From Providencia sneebia DSM 19967 (GTDB lineage: Bacteria > Pseudomonadota > Gammaproteobacteria > Enterobacterales > Enterobacteriaceae), in contig NZ_CM001773.1 in the NCBI RefSeq assembly GCF_000314895.2, positions 1,960,349 to 2,024,348 on the forward strand: DNA of 64,000 bases, read 5' to 3'. Below, one piece after another: positions 29,623-40,380 of this stretch. Position 1 is the stretch's first letter, and every line of letters starts with the position of its first letter. The notes under the pieces are model-generated. The model ran no database searches. It worked only from the letters and a program-made list of their open reading frames with translations, and was not told where the DNA came from. The position numbers were made by a program, and so were the translations under genes.

Positions 29623-30624
29623 TTATGCTCTCCCGACAGGCTGACGTAATATAAGCCATAAGAAATAAGGTCCACCAATAAGGCCGGTAAGTAGACCAAC
29701 TGGTATTTCTGCCGGTGAAACTGCGGTGCGAGCAATTGTGTCCGCAATAAGAAGAAGAGCAGCGCCGACAATGGCAGATCCCGGGATTAACCAACGGTGG
29801 TCAGGGCCAAGCGTCATTCGTATTAAATGGGGAACCACTAAACCAATAAACCCAATAACGCCACTCATAGCAACAGCGCAACCCACGAGTAACGCACTCA
29901 AAAAGAGTAAAATAAATTTTGTAAGTTGAACGTGTAGCCCAAGGTAATGGGCATCTTCATCACCAAGTTGTAATAAATTGAGTTTGTTGCCTTGCCATAG
30001 GCAAATAAAACAGGTTGGTAAAATCACACTTGCGGCAATGGTTAATGATGTCCAATCCACACTTGAGAGCGTTCCCATCATCCATAAACTGAAGGTACGT
30101 AATTGTTGATCATCACTGACATAGCTTAAAACACCAATAAAGGACATACAGAGCGCATTGATTGCAATCCCTGCAAGGAGTAAGCGCGCTAAATTACCAT
30201 TCGAATAGCGGTTAAGCGTAAAAATAATAATAGAGACTAATAAGCTACCGACAAATGCCGCAGCAATATGACCATAATTGAGTAGGACAGCAGGTAGAGA
30301 TAAAGAAAAAACAATAAAGGCGGCAACGCAAAGTGCGGCGCCACTGCTAATACCCAGTAAGCTTGGGTCTGCAAGCGGATTGCGAAATAGCCCTTGCATA
30401 ATTGCCCCCGAAACAGCCAGTGCTAAACCAACTAAAATTGCCAGCAGGACTCTGGGAAGACGAATATTAAGCCAAATTTGCCAGACGGGATCTGTGGCAG
30501 GTGCCTGCCACAGAGTTTTAAATGAGACATTCATTGCGCCCATATTTGAGGCGAACATTGCAATAGCAACCAAAGCCCCTAATAGAATGATGACTGCTAA
30601 TAAGGGGTGTTTAATTCGATTCAT
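29623..30624 (-). CDS. hmuU: HmuU, hemin ABC transporter permease
   Basis: FecCD-family inner-membrane permease of the hemin importer, 333 residues. Visible features are the R-L-P-R-V-L-L-A motif near 55, G-A-I-M-Q-G-L-F-R-N-P-L-A-D-P near 73, and F-I-G-L-V-V-P-H-L-I-R near 258. It overlaps the hmuT stop by 4 bases (ATGA) and is directly followed by hmuV. It is a paralogue of BtuC in the same window, but the adjacent hemin genes fix the substrate. Confidence 0.93.
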   Translation of the reverse strand: MNRIKHPLLAVIILLGALVAIAMFASNMGAMNVSFKTLWQAPATDPVWQIWLNIRLPRVLLAILVGLALAVSGAIMQGLFRNPLADPSLLGISSGAALCVAAFIVFSLSLPAVLLNYGHIAAAFVGSLLVSIIIFTLNRYSNGNLARLLLAGIAINALCMSFIGVLSYVSDDQQLRTFSLWMMGTLSSVDWTSLTIAASVILPTCFICLWQGNKLNLLQLGDEDAHYLGLHVQLTKFILLFLSALLVGCAVAMSGVIGFIGLVVPHLIRMTLGPDHRWLIPGSAIVGAALLLIADTIARTAVSPAEIPVGLLTGLIGGPYFLWLILRQPVGRA

Positions 30625-31442
30625 TGAGACTTCTCTAACGCCTCGCGCATTTGTTTCATGACGGTTGGTGTGCCTAAACTAAAACCAAGCATGCCCATAT
30701 CATCAACAACAAGAAGTGCTTTATTTTTTGCCGCTGGTGTCATCGCAATACCAGGTAATTTCCAGACTTTCTCTTCGCCACCGAGTGATTTAATGCCTTC
30801 ATGAGTGACAATAATAAGGTCGGGCTGGCTTGCAATAACACCTTCTTGTGAAAGAGGACGATAGCTATTAAAACCCTGCATTGCATTTTTAGCTCCGGTC
30901 GCACGTATTAAGCTATCCGCCGCCGTTTGTTGACCAGCAGCAAGTGGTAGTACACCACCATGACTCATGATAAATAACACTTTTTTATCTAGAGGTGAGG
31001 TATCCACTTTTGCAAGTTGTTCATTAAACTGTTCAATAAGCAAGTTACCTTGCTCTGTTTTGCCAACAGTTTTTGCAATCGTGGTAATTTTTTCAGGAAT
31101 GGCTTCTAAGGATTGTTTCCCTGTTACTTTGATCACTTTTACGCCGTTTTTTTCTATTTGCGATAGCGCAATAGACGGTTTAGCTAACTCACTGGCCAAT
31201 ACAAGAGTAGGGCGCTGAGAAAGTACACCTTCAGCATTGAGCATGCGCATATAACCAACATCAGGCAATTTTACAGCTAGTTCAGGATGCATACTGGTAC
31301 TGTCGCGCGCCACGAGTTGTTCACCCGCACCTAGCTCAAATACAATCTCAGTAACATCTCCACCTAATGTAATAATGCGTTCAGCGGCATGTGCAGTAAA
31401 AGTGAGCATCAATGTCACTGTTATTAGAAGCCATTTTTTCAT
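30621..31442 (-). CDS. hmuT: HmuT, periplasmic hemin-binding protein
   Basis: Periplasmic hemin receptor, 273 residues, with a signal peptide cleaved after T-A-H-A near 19. The mature protein starts A-E-R-I-I-T-L-G-G-D-V-T-E-I. D-V-G-Y-M-R-M-L near 70 supplies the conserved tyrosine that ligates heme iron in HmuT/ShuT proteins. S-H-G-G near 164 is a second family motif. It delivers hemin to HmuUV. Confidence 0.92.
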   Translation of the reverse strand: MKKWLLITVTLMLTFTAHAAERIITLGGDVTEIVFELGAGEQLVARDSTSMHPELAVKLPDVGYMRMLNAEGVLSQRPTLVLASELAKPSIALSQIEKNGVKVIKVTGKQSLEAIPEKITTIAKTVGKTEQGNLLIEQFNEQLAKVDTSPLDKKVLFIMSHGGVLPLAAGQQTAADSLIRATGAKNAMQGFNSYRPLSQEGVIASQPDLIIVTHEGIKSLGGEEKVWKLPGIAMTPAAKNKALLVVDDMGMLGFSLGTPTVMKQMREALEKSQ

Positions 31443-31458
31443 CTTATTTCCCTAATGA

Positions 31459-32508
31459 TTAAATATGTGGTAATTCCATGACTTGTTTACGCCATTGTGC
31501 TTGCTCCGGTGTTCCTTCTGTCCGTTGACCATACATTTGCACAATTTGATTGCCATCTTTATCGAAGACTTCAAGGCTCGTCACAAAACCATCTTGAGTT
31601 GGTTTGCGTGTTACCCAGCATTCAGAAACACCATTTTCAATCATATGCAGAGTAAAATCTGGATTGAAAATATTTAACCATTTGATGTCTGAACCTTCGC
31701 TTTGATATGGCATAAGGCGTTTTAACTCACCGGTAAAAATTTGTACACAACCACGGTTGCCTACAAAAATCATAATCTCATTTTGGTCTTTAAATGCAGT
31801 ATTAACCAATTGATTAAATGAGTCATTTGGCACCTGCCAAGCAAGGTCATCACTGACAGCGCGGAAAACTTGCTGGCGGCTGAGGTTATTTTTTTTCAAT
31901 AAGATGAAGAATTGGTGAACATCAGTCATGTTACGCCACTCTTCTTCAAGTTGTTGTTTCAGCTCATCACTGATTGGTTTCTCAGAAAATGGTGTTGCAG
32001 CTTCAATGACAAGTGGTGGATTTTCTGATGTCGCGTATTTTTCAATTAAAGCATTCCATGCGTTCATATCTGTATTATCAGTGGTATAAACTTTATGAAG
32101 TGCATCACCTTGCTTATCGAAAAACTGAATACTGTGGCGTTCACCATTTTTAGCGTCTTCAGTAAGTGTAAAAATTGGGCCCCAATGAGAGAAAAACATT
32201 CTTAAATCCAATGCACGCGGGTTTAGTATTAATCCTGCGTGATCACTAAATTTTGCATTATCATAGCGACCAATTTGCTCATGAACGACATATTCGTTAC
32301 GGGTAATTGCTTTTACTTCTCCCACTGCGGCTAATGCTTTGAGCAGAGTAGGGGCATCAACGTTTAGTCGTTTAGCTTTGTCATGACCAACACGACTTTG
32401 CAAAAGTTCGCCTTCTGAAACATTGAGATAAGCTGCCAGATCACGAGCGTATTTTGCTTTATTGTCTGTTTTAGCTTGTTGGTAACGCTCATAAAGTGTT
32501 GAACTCAC
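31459..32508 (-). CDS. hmuS: HmuS, cytoplasmic hemin-degrading/transfer factor
   Basis: HemS/HmuS-family protein of 349 residues with two internal repeats of the family fold. N-terminal Y-L-N-V-S-E-G-E-L-L near 27 and the R-N-E-Y-V-V-H-E-Q-I-G-R-Y segment are typical, and the central histidine that binds heme in this family lies near residue 195 (D-V-H-Q-F-F). It receives imported heme in the cytoplasm and releases iron. It sits between receptor and transporter genes, 16 bases before hmuT. Confidence 0.92.
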   Translation of the reverse strand: MSSTLYERYQQAKTDNKAKYARDLAAYLNVSEGELLQSRVGHDKAKRLNVDAPTLLKALAAVGEVKAITRNEYVVHEQIGRYDNAKFSDHAGLILNPRALDLRMFFSHWGPIFTLTEDAKNGERHSIQFFDKQGDALHKVYTTDNTDMNAWNALIEKYATSENPPLVIEAATPFSEKPISDELKQQLEEEWRNMTDVHQFFILLKKNNLSRQQVFRAVSDDLAWQVPNDSFNQLVNTAFKDQNEIMIFVGNRGCVQIFTGELKRLMPYQSEGSDIKWLNIFNPDFTLHMIENGVSECWVTRKPTQDGFVTSLEVFDKDGNQIVQMYGQRTEGTPEQAQWRKQVMELPHI

Positions 32509-32534
32509 TGTATATCTCCTTAATTAAATATAAA

Positions 32535-34517
32535 TTACCATTGGAAGCTAACAAGTAGCTTGGCATTACGTCCGTCTTGAGGGACACCTTGTGATGAGTA
32601 GTACTCTTTGTCGAAAGCATTACCTAAAACGACACTTGTACCTAGACCTTGTAATTGACCTGTACCTTTATAGCTAACATAAAAATCATGAACTGCATAG
32701 CCAGCTTGGCGTTCAGCTCCAGAGGCTTTATTAAAATCAGTATGGCGAGTAAATTCACCTAACCAACCAATAGCGAAACCGCTATCCGCAACAGGAATAG
32801 AAAGGTTGCTGGTTATTGATTCAGGTTTTATTGATGTGATGGATTTACCATTATGTTCTTTCTTGCCCGTTGTTTTGTTATAAGCAAGATCCCAATTAAA
32901 ATAGTCATTTTTATAGTTCATTGAAGCATCAACCCCCCAAATTTTGGCATCTTTCACGTTGCTTGAGGTGGTGTATCCTTCGCGAATATGAACATCAGTA
33001 TCGATATAATCTTTGGCTTTGGTATCAAAATAACTTGCTTTGAATTGTAAGTTATCACGCGCCATCAATAGGTCATCAAAACGTAAGCCAAATCCATATT
33101 CAGCTGTATTCGCAGATTCAGGCTTTAGGTTTGGGTTTGGTCTCCAATAATTTCCTGGAAAATGTCTTTCATCATTAAACATTTCCATCATTGTTGGTGC
33201 GCGAAAAGCTTCAGAATAGGAAGCAAATAGCATTGACCAATCAGTAGGTGTGATACTGACAGCACCTTTTGATGACCATTTCCCTTCTTTAACACTGTCT
33301 TTGTCTTTTGCCGTCGACTTATAATGGTCATAACGGGTACCAATAATGAATGAAACGGGTAAGTCTTTTAACGCAATCTCATCTTGCAAAAAGCCTGATG
33401 CAAAAGTGATATCCGCATTGGGGAATTGCGTTGTTGCGGCATATGGTCTTTGATTTTGCTTATAAGTTTCACCACCATAGGTCAAATTGTGAGCTGCAAG
33501 TGGTAATTCATAAAAATGGGTACGATTATCAAGTTTCAAGCCATACGTTTTTTGTGTTCGGCCTTCATAGGCAACATCATTTCCTTTCGCCGTGATGTTG
33601 ACATCAGAATAGTAAGTTGTTGCTTTGAGGTTAAGCCAATCATGAGATTCTGGATTTAATTGATAAGAGGCTTGGGCATCACGTTGGCGAGTAGTCCGGT
33701 TGACTTGTTGGTTGCCTTTACTTACCGCGATTTGTTGCGGGTTTTTAGGTTGGTAAGCATTGTCATTATAATAACGGATTTGACCTGACAGTTTTTGGCT
33801 ATCATCCAATTGCCAAGTTCCCTTACTCAATAAGTTGGAAATAGTTTCTTTATTGTCCATATCATCGCCATTGCTTAAGCGAATATCCCCGACTTGTTTT
33901 GTCACAAAGCTGAACAACCCATCAAATTGCTCTGTGCGACCAAAAGTTGTACCGCCAAAGCCAAAGCTATGATCCCCCGTCGCCGCTTGGCTAAAGACAC
34001 GGAATCCGCTATTTTCGTTATCTTTTAAGAGATCTTTAGCATCTACTGTTTCCCAAGCAATTACCCCACCCATTGCGCCACTACCATATAATAGAGCTGA
34101 AGGGCCGCGGATAATTTCAACTTGTTTGATTAGAGCAGGATCAAGGAAGGTTCCATTAACATGGCCGGTATCAGTTCCCTGACGAACATTATCAACAAGT
34201 GTTAAGATCCCTTTGCGGTCAAAACCACGCATATAAATATCTTGACCGTTGACTCGCCCAGTACCTGTTACGCCAATACCGGGCACTTTACGTAAAATAT
34301 CATTTACTGTCCCTGCGGTTTGGGTTTCTGGTGAATCATTTTTAATGACTGTCACCATCATTGGCGCATCAAAGCTATCTCTTTCATTGCCCGTTGCATA
34401 TACCGTCATGACATCATGATTTTTAGAGCCTGTTGATTTTTCAGTTGCCGCATGGGCACTCGTTATCACAGAAAGAATGGCACTTGTTAGAATAGATAAA
34501 CGTAAAATATGAGTCAT
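32535..34517 (-). CDS. hmuR: HmuR, TonB-dependent hemin receptor
   Basis: Outer-membrane TonB-dependent receptor, 660 residues. The signal peptide is cleaved after A-H-A near 23. The TonB box region (D-V-M-T-V-Y-A) is followed by the plug domain with V-P-G-I-G-V-T-G near 80 and G-P-S-A-L-L-Y-G-S-G-A-M-G-G. The barrel carries the hemin-receptor F-R-A-P and N-P-N-L motifs near 438-460 that flank the histidine used by heme receptors, and ends in the aromatic F-Q-W. It is first gene of the hmuRSTUV transcript, 370 bases downstream of hemP. Confidence 0.94.
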   Translation of the reverse strand: MTHILRLSILTSAILSVITSAHAATEKSTGSKNHDVMTVYATGNERDSFDAPMMVTVIKNDSPETQTAGTVNDILRKVPGIGVTGTGRVNGQDIYMRGFDRKGILTLVDNVRQGTDTGHVNGTFLDPALIKQVEIIRGPSALLYGSGAMGGVIAWETVDAKDLLKDNENSGFRVFSQAATGDHSFGFGGTTFGRTEQFDGLFSFVTKQVGDIRLSNGDDMDNKETISNLLSKGTWQLDDSQKLSGQIRYYNDNAYQPKNPQQIAVSKGNQQVNRTTRQRDAQASYQLNPESHDWLNLKATTYYSDVNITAKGNDVAYEGRTQKTYGLKLDNRTHFYELPLAAHNLTYGGETYKQNQRPYAATTQFPNADITFASGFLQDEIALKDLPVSFIIGTRYDHYKSTAKDKDSVKEGKWSSKGAVSITPTDWSMLFASYSEAFRAPTMMEMFNDERHFPGNYWRPNPNLKPESANTAEYGFGLRFDDLLMARDNLQFKASYFDTKAKDYIDTDVHIREGYTTSSNVKDAKIWGVDASMNYKNDYFNWDLAYNKTTGKKEHNGKSITSIKPESITSNLSIPVADSGFAIGWLGEFTRHTDFNKASGAERQAGYAVHDFYVSYKGTGQLQGLGTSVVLGNAFDKEYYSSQGVPQDGRNAKLLVSFQW

Positions 34518-34886
34518 AATAAGTTATAGCTCCATAAATATAACCACGTTAATTTTCAAGGTTGATTTCGGGTTAATTCAATATGCTTGAAAATAAATTA
34601 ATAATTTTTATTTATTAGTTATTAATGAGTTAGCGTAATTTTAATGAACAAATTACGACGTGCTTTTTCTATAAGGTGTCATTGGTAGAGAACTGAAATA
34701 GCGTATATACGCAGGGAGCGGGATATCGTTAAAAATATATTGGATGTTACAGTCATCAGTTTAAACTCCATACGGGATCCATCCCTTCAATTGGTAATTT
34801 AAGCTGGCTGCCTTGATAAGAAATCTGGGTGGCTTGCTAAAAATTTAGGTTGATTTGTGAAAGCGAAAAACTATTTAGTTAAAAAG
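34518..34886. other. hemP-hmuR spacer
   Basis: No gene is seen. A short direct repeat of ACTAAATAG (minus strand), period 16, overlaps the hemP stop region. An hmuR promoter could lie here but I cannot place one with confidence. Confidence 0.4.
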
Positions 34887-35078
34887 CTATTTAGTCAAAA
34901 TGAGTTTACCTGCTCGCGTTTGCCTCAATTGGTAAATTTCACCGCGATGCTGAATAGTGACCTTACCATCACTGCCTAATAGTTGATGGCTATCTATAAT
35001 GTCAACTTTAATGGGTTGTATTGTGGGATCAGCGATGCTTTTAACGGCTGTTTTAGTGGTGTTATCGATCATATCCAA
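34887..35078 (-). CDS. hemP: HemP, hemin uptake protein
   Basis: A 63-residue protein of the HemP/HmuP family (E. coli YdiE lies at the matching chromosomal position). The conserved part is the C-terminal half: S-H-Q-L-L-G, G-K-V-T-I-Q-H-R-G-E-I-Y-Q-L-R-Q-T-R-A-G-K-L-I-L-T-K. HemP is required for hemin uptake in some species and can activate the receptor gene. It is located upstream of hmuR on the same strand with Fur-like boxes just upstream of its start. M3 is an alternative start. Confidence 0.88.
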   Translation of the reverse strand: MDMIDNTTKTAVKSIADPTIQPIKVDIIDSHQLLGSDGKVTIQHRGEIYQLRQTRAGKLILTK

Positions 35079-35097
35079 TCCAAGTGATAATCTAACT

Positions 35098-35116
35098 AAT
35101 AGTAAGAATCATTATC
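35098..35116. promoter_or_regulatory. Fur-like box upstream of hemP (proximal)
   Basis: On the minus strand the site reads GATAATGATTCTTACTATT, 13 of 19 to the Fur consensus by my count, with the GATAATGAT half perfect. It lies 20 bases before the hemP start, where a repressor of the hemin locus is expected. Confidence 0.55.
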
Positions 35117-35204
35117 TTTAACTTGAATGGTAACATCAAGAAATTTTTACATTTGAATGACAAAATATCGACAATATGTCATTTATGGATAAAAATGAAA
35201 AACA

Positions 35205-35223
35205 ATTAATGATAATCGTATTA
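35205..35223. promoter_or_regulatory. Fur-like box upstream of hemP (distal)
   Basis: It contains AATGATAATC, a ten-base perfect core of the Fur consensus, with weaker flanks. It lies about 125 bases upstream of hemP and 70 bases past the aroH stop. With the proximal site it may allow extended Fur binding. Confidence 0.45.
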
Positions 35224-35293
35224 TGTTGAATAGATAAAAGAGAAGAAAGGCCCTTTAATTTCAATAAGTCACTAAAGAGCCAGATGGGGTAGT

Positions 35294-36343
35294 TTATTTA
35301 AAACGGCTTTCAACAGCCTGAGCAAGAATTTCTAATAATTGCTCTGTATCACTCCATCCTAAGCAAGGATCGGTGATTGATTGACCATAATTCAGAGGCT
35401 TTCCTGAAACAATTTTTTGTGTTCCTTCAACTAAGAAGCTTTCCGCCATCACGCCACTAATTGCGGTTGAACCATCTTTAATTTGTTCAGCAATATTACG
35501 TGCAACTTCAAGTTGACGACCGTGGATTTTTTGGCAATTTCCATGGCTAAAATCAACCACTAAGTGTTCCGGTAAATCAAATTCACGTAGATTATCGCAT
35601 GCTGTTGCAATATCACCAGCTGAATAGTTTGGCTGTTTTCCACCTCGCATAATGATATGGCCATGTGGATTACCACTTGTTTGGTATATAGTCATTTGGC
35701 CATTTTTATCAGGCGATAGGAACATATGTTGCGATCTTGCTGCACGAATGGCATCAATCGCAATGCGAGTATTGCCATCAGTTCCATTTTTAAAGCCAAC
35801 AGGGCATGAGAGAGCAGAGGCCATTTCGCGGTGAATTTGGCTTTCAGTCGTCCTTGCACCAATTGCACCCCAACTAATTAAGTCCGCAATATATTGCCCT
35901 GTGACCATATCTAAAAATTCAGTTGCTGTTGCTAAACCAAGCTGGTTTACATCAATAAGTAATTTACGTGCTAGACGGATGCCTGTATTAACTTGGCAGG
36001 AGTTATCTAAATTAGGATCAGAAATTAAACCTTTCCAGCCAACAACTGTACGCGGTTTTTCAAAATATGTGCGCATGACGATTTCTAAGCGATCTTGATA
36101 TTTTTCACGCAACACATTGAGTTTATTAGCATATTCAAGAGCGGCTTCAATGTCATGGATAGAACAAGGGCCAATAATAACCAGTAAACGAGGATCTTGG
36201 CCTGCTAATATTTTTTCAATCCTTTTACGTGACGTTGTCACATTTTTTGCAACGGTATCAGAAATAGGAAATTCATCAGCGAGTATTTGTGGTGTAATTA
36301 AACTATCCACTCGCTGAGTACGCAATTCATCGGTTTTTTGCAT
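35294..36343 (-). CDS. aroH: AroH-type DAHP synthase
   Basis: 3-deoxy-D-arabino-heptulosonate-7-phosphate synthase, first step of the shikimate pathway, 349 residues. Visible features are I-G-P-C-S-I-H-D near 56 with the metal-binding Cys, M-R-T-Y-F-E-K-P-R-T-V-V-G-W near 90, and V-V-D-F-S-H-G-N near 262. I chose AroH (Trp-sensitive isozyme) because the start M-x-x-T-D-E-L-R-T-x-R and the hemP-aroH-ppsR-ppsA order match E. coli. No obvious TrpR operator was seen upstream. Confidence 0.9.
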   Translation of the reverse strand: MQKTDELRTQRVDSLITPQILADEFPISDTVAKNVTTSRKRIEKILAGQDPRLLVIIGPCSIHDIEAALEYANKLNVLREKYQDRLEIVMRTYFEKPRTVVGWKGLISDPNLDNSCQVNTGIRLARKLLIDVNQLGLATATEFLDMVTGQYIADLISWGAIGARTTESQIHREMASALSCPVGFKNGTDGNTRIAIDAIRAARSQHMFLSPDKNGQMTIYQTSGNPHGHIIMRGGKQPNYSAGDIATACDNLREFDLPEHLVVDFSHGNCQKIHGRQLEVARNIAEQIKDGSTAISGVMAESFLVEGTQKIVSGKPLNYGQSITDPCLGWSDTEQLLEILAQAVESRFK

Positions 36344-36468
36344 CGTTTTTTCTCAAAGCATGATATAGATAGAACGCTATCAGTGATTAAGATCACAATA
36401 AACGAAAACGACGCAAATTCAAACTACAAATGTATTGGAATGGATAATAAATGTCTTAAAGGTTGCAG

Positions 36469-37329
36469 TTAAAAAACTCTGCGTTGTAATCCCATAGTAT
36501 CAATGACTTTGGCTGAAATTTCTTCAACAGAATAATTGGTCGTATTGAGGTAATTAATTTTATTCTGCCTAAAAAGCGCTTCCACCTCAGCAATTTCAAT
36601 CCTGCATTGGCGTAATGAAGCATAACGGCTATTTTCCCGACGCTCTTCACGGATAGCGGCAAGTCTTTCAGGGCTAATGGTCAAGCCAAACAATTTATGG
36701 GTATAAGGGCGCAGGGCTGCGGGGAGTTTTAAGTTATCCATATCATCCGCTGTAAAAGGGTAATTAGCTGCTTGAATACCAAATTGCATAGCAAGATATA
36801 GGCTAGTGGGTGTTTTACCGCAACGAGAAACGCCAATCAAAATAACTTGGGCTTGGTCAAGATTGCGCAGCGAAATACCATCATCATGTGCAAGAGTATA
36901 TTCAATTGCAGCAATACGCGCATCATATTGGTTGATATTTTGTAAGGACAATCCGTGAGTCCGGTTGAGTTTTGGTTCAGGCTCTAGGCCAACTTCTTGC
37001 TGGATTGGGGCGACAAGTGTTTGCACAATATCCTGACAGAATCCTGAACTTTCAGTGATAATTTTTTTCACTGAAGGTGAAATGATAGAGTAAAACACCA
37101 ATGGGCGCTTTTGTGTTTCTTGGTAAATTGTATCAATCTTTTGTTTTATTTCTTGCGCCCGCGCTTCTGTCGTCACAAAAGGCAATGTGTAAGATGTAAA
37201 TGCCAAAGGAAATTGTGATAAGACCGCATGTCCTAAAGTTTCCGCAGTGATAGCTGTTCCATCTGAAATAAAAAAAACGCTTCTTTCAGTCGTGTGTTCA
37301 TTTGAGTTTCTTGGTATTTGGCTGTTCAT
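36469..37329 (-). CDS. ppsR: PpsR, PEP synthase regulatory protein
   Basis: Bifunctional kinase/pyrophosphorylase of the DUF299/PSRP family, 286 residues. It inactivates PEP synthase by ADP-dependent phosphorylation and reactivates it by Pi-dependent removal. Conserved segments are [12 protein letters not shown] near 19 and the P-loop-like [11 protein letters not shown] near 164. It is divergent from its target ppsA, as in E. coli. The end is R-R-V-F. Confidence 0.94.
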   Translation of the reverse strand: MNSQIPRNSNEHTTERSVFFISDGTAITAETLGHAVLSQFPLAFTSYTLPFVTTEARAQEIKQKIDTIYQETQKRPLVFYSIISPSVKKIITESSGFCQDIVQTLVAPIQQEVGLEPEPKLNRTHGLSLQNINQYDARIAAIEYTLAHDDGISLRNLDQAQVILIGVSRCGKTPTSLYLAMQFGIQAANYPFTADDMDNLKLPAALRPYTHKLFGLTISPERLAAIREERRENSRYASLRQCRIEIAEVEALFRQNKINYLNTTNYSVEEISAKVIDTMGLQRRVF

Positions 37330-37465
37330 ATATTCTGTCTTTTATAATATTTCTAGTTGATTTTATTAGGGTACTTGATTTAATTCACGGCAAAAAATAA
37401 TTCAGAATGCAAAAGTATAGCTGCTATTTCAACAATTTTTATAACAAAAAAAATTTATTATTAGT

Positions 37466-37479
37466 TGGATCGATTCACC
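37466..37479. promoter_or_regulatory. Cra (FruR) site upstream of ppsA
   Basis: On the minus strand GGTGAATCGATCCA satisfies every position of the Cra consensus RSTGAAWCSNTHHW. It lies 114 bases before ppsA in the ppsR-ppsA intergenic space. In E. coli Cra activates ppsA, so the same role is likely here. Confidence 0.65.
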
Positions 37480-37592
37480 TGTCCTTGTTTCTCTTTTGTC
37501 TGTGCTAGTCTATTTTGCGAGGCGAATTATCGCCAACGAGATTTTATGATTTGTACTTTGCCATTTAATTGCTAGATAAAGGATCGCTTCCA

Positions 37593-39968
37593 ATGTCCAC
37601 AAATAGTCTCACTCCGTGTAATGTACTTTGGTATAACCAATTAGGGATGAATGATGTTGACCGTGTTGGAGGCAAAAATGCCTCACTCGGTGAGATGATT
37701 ACGAATTTGTCTGACCTTGGTGTATCCGTACCTAACGGATTTGCGACAACCGCACAGGCATTTAATGATTTTCTTGAGCAAAGCGGTGTTAATCAGCGTA
37801 TCTATGATTTGTTAGATAACACAGATATAGATGATGTTAACCAACTTGCTGCTGCGGGTGAAAAAATTCGTCAATGGATTATTGATACACCTCTGACACC
37901 ACAACTGGAAAATGATATTCGAGTTGCTTATCAAACCTTATCAGAAGGTGAAGCGGATGCTTCTTTTGCTGTTCGCTCATCTGCAACTGCTGAAGATATG
38001 CCTGATGCATCATTTGCTGGTCAACAAGAAACATTTTTAAACGTTCAAGGTATTGATGCGGTATTAGTTGCTATTAAACATGTATTTGCTTCACTGTTTA
38101 ATGATAGAGCTATTTCATATCGTGTTCACCAAGGCTATGACCACCGCGGCGTTGCTTTATCTGCTGGTGTGCAGCGCATGGTGCGTTCAGATCTTGCCTC
38201 TTCCGGTGTTATGTTTACCATTGATACCGAATCAGGTTTTGATCAAGTTGTCTTTATTACATCTGCTTATGGCTTAGGTGAAATGGTTGTTCAAGGTGCT
38301 GTTAACCCTGATGAGTTTTATGTTCACAAGCCAACATTGAACAATGATCGTCCAGCAATTGTGCGCCGTACACTTGGTTCTAAAAAACTGCAAATGGTTT
38401 ATGCAGATAGCCAAGAGCATGGAAAACAAGTGCAAATTAAAGATGTACCAGAAGAGCTGCGCAATCGTTTCTCTTTATCTGACCATGAAGTGGAAGAGCT
38501 TGCTCGCCAAGCTTTACAGATTGAAAAACATTATGGTCGACCAATGGATATTGAGTGGGCGAAAGATGGACATAATGGTCGCTTATATATTGTACAAGCG
38601 CGGCCTGAAACAGTTCGATCAAATCAGCAAGTTATGGAACGTTACCAATTAAAAGCGCAAGGCCAAGTGCTGGTTGAAGGTCGCGCAATTGGTCACCGTA
38701 TAGGCGCGGGTCGCGTGAAGGTTATTCATAATTTGAATGAAATGGATAGAATTCAACCAGGTGATGTTCTTGTCACTGATATGACAGATCCTGATTGGGA
38801 ACCTATCATGAAAAAAGCGGCTGCTATTGTCACCAACCGAGGTGGACGCACTTGCCATGCTGCGATTATTGCGCGTGAGTTAGGTATTCCTGCGGTCGTT
38901 GGCTGTGGTGATGCAACAGAGCGCTTAAGTGAAGATCAAAGCGTGACGGTGTCATGTGCTGAAGGTGATACTGGTTTTGTTTATGATGGTGAGTTAGCGT
39001 TTGAAATTCATAGCTCATCGGTTGAAACCATGCCTGATTTGAATGTCAAAATCATGATGAATGTCGGTAATCCTGATCGTGCATTTGATTTTGCTTGCTT
39101 ACCAAATGAAGGTGTCGGTTTAGCAAGATTAGAATTTATCATCAACCGCATGATTGGTGTTCACCCAAGAGCATTATTAGAATTTGATACACAATCTCCT
39201 GAGCTACAAAATGAAATTCGTAGCATGATGGCGGGTTATGATGACCCAATTGAATTCTATATTGGTAAGTTAACCGAAGGTATTTCAACACTTGCTGCCG
39301 CATTTTGGCCAAAACGGGTTATTGTTCGTTTATCTGACTTTAAATCAAATGAATACGCTAATCTTGTGGGCGGCGATATTTATGAGCCAGAAGAAGAAAA
39401 CCCAATGTTAGGTTTTCGTGGTGCAGGGCGTTATGTTTCAGACAGTTTCCGTGCATGTTTTGCGCTTGAATGTGAAGCGGTGAAACGTGTTCGTAATGAG
39501 ATGGGACTGACTAATGTTGAAGTGATGATCCCCTTTGTGCGCACGGTTGCTCAAGCAGAAGCTGTTGTTAACGAGTTAGGTAAACATGGTTTGAAGCGCG
39601 GTGAGAATGGCTTGAAGGTGATCATGATGTGCGAAATTCCATCGAATGCGCTGCTTGCAGAACAATTCCTTGAACATTTTGATGGTTTTTCAATTGGATC
39701 TAATGACATGACTCAGCTGACATTAGGGCTTGATAGAGACTCTGGTGTCGTTTCTGAGCTGTTTGATGAACGTAATGATGCCGTAAAAGCAATGCTATCA
39801 ATGGCTATCAGAGCGGCGAAGAAACAAAACAAATATGTGGGTATTTGTGGTCAAGGCCCCTCTGATCACCAAGACTTTGCTCAATGGCTAGTGGAAGAGG
39901 GAATAGATAGCCTTTCTCTTAACCCTGATACGGTTGTTCAAACATGGTTAGCATTAGCGGAGTGTTAA
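37593..39968 (+). CDS. ppsA: PpsA, phosphoenolpyruvate synthase
   Basis: A 791-residue enzyme that makes PEP from pyruvate and ATP for gluconeogenesis. The N-terminal ATP-grasp domain ([10 protein letters not shown] near 30, V-R-S-S-A-T-A-E-D near 125) is followed by the swivelling phosphohistidine domain with [10 protein letters not shown] near 416. The PEP-binding barrel has G-I-C-G-Q-G-P-S-D near 750. The ATG at 37593 with AAAGGA upstream matches the E. coli start; an in-frame ATT-linked extension of eight codons is unlikely. Regulation is probably by Cra and by PpsR. Confidence 0.97.
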   Translation: MSTNSLTPCNVLWYNQLGMNDVDRVGGKNASLGEMITNLSDLGVSVPNGFATTAQAFNDFLEQSGVNQRIYDLLDNTDIDDVNQLAAAGEKIRQWIIDTPLTPQLENDIRVAYQTLSEGEADASFAVRSSATAEDMPDASFAGQQETFLNVQGIDAVLVAIKHVFASLFNDRAISYRVHQGYDHRGVALSAGVQRMVRSDLASSGVMFTIDTESGFDQVVFITSAYGLGEMVVQGAVNPDEFYVHKPTLNNDRPAIVRRTLGSKKLQMVYADSQEHGKQVQIKDVPEELRNRFSLSDHEVEELARQALQIEKHYGRPMDIEWAKDGHNGRLYIVQARPETVRSNQQVMERYQLKAQGQVLVEGRAIGHRIGAGRVKVIHNLNEMDRIQPGDVLVTDMTDPDWEPIMKKAAAIVTNRGGRTCHAAIIARELGIPAVVGCGDATERLSEDQSVTVSCAEGDTGFVYDGELAFEIHSSSVETMPDLNVKIMMNVGNPDRAFDFACLPNEGVGLARLEFIINRMIGVHPRALLEFDTQSPELQNEIRSMMAGYDDPIEFYIGKLTEGISTLAAAFWPKRVIVRLSDFKSNEYANLVGGDIYEPEEENPMLGFRGAGRYVSDSFRACFALECEAVKRVRNEMGLTNVEVMIPFVRTVAQAEAVVNELGKHGLKRGENGLKVIMMCEIPSNALLAEQFLEHFDGFSIGSNDMTQLTLGLDRDSGVVSELFDERNDAVKAMLSMAIRAAKKQNKYVGICGQGPSDHQDFAQWLVEEGIDSLSLNPDTVVQTWLALAEC

Positions 39969-40011
39969 TGTTAATTTGCTCACCTATATATTGAGTTAAG
40001 CTAATATACCT

Positions 40012-40042
40012 AAGCCGATAAATTAAATTATCGGCTTTTTTT
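40012..40042 (+). terminator. ppsA terminator
   Basis: AAGCCGATAA (40012-40021) pairs with TTATCGGCTT (40028-40037) followed by a T-run. It is a strong intrinsic terminator 43 bases after the ppsA stop. Confidence 0.9.
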
Positions 40043-40380
40043 ATATTTAATTGGCATTATCAATTGAAGAAATAATTAAAACCTATCAATCGATTTATCT
40101 CTATTTAATATTTCTAAAAATAAATTGTTTTTTTGTGCTATTAATGGAGGATGAGATAATTAAGTATATTCAAATACCATAATTTCATTAAATAGATAAG
40201 TTAATAAAAAGTTCTATTATTGTTAATGATTATAATTGTAAGATATTATCAGTTATATAAGTAAATATATTAGGAAAAATAAATAAAGAAGTAGAGCGCA
40301 AGCCTAGATACATGCGGGATAGCAGCATGATACAGGTTCTGATAAAGTAAATTGAATTATATTCATGATTAACGGAAGGT
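40043..40380. other. AT-rich spacer, no gene seen
   Basis: Between the ppsA terminator and the end of rprA I see no supported gene. A 71-codon minus-strand frame crosses rprA and is rejected. Confidence 0.4.
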
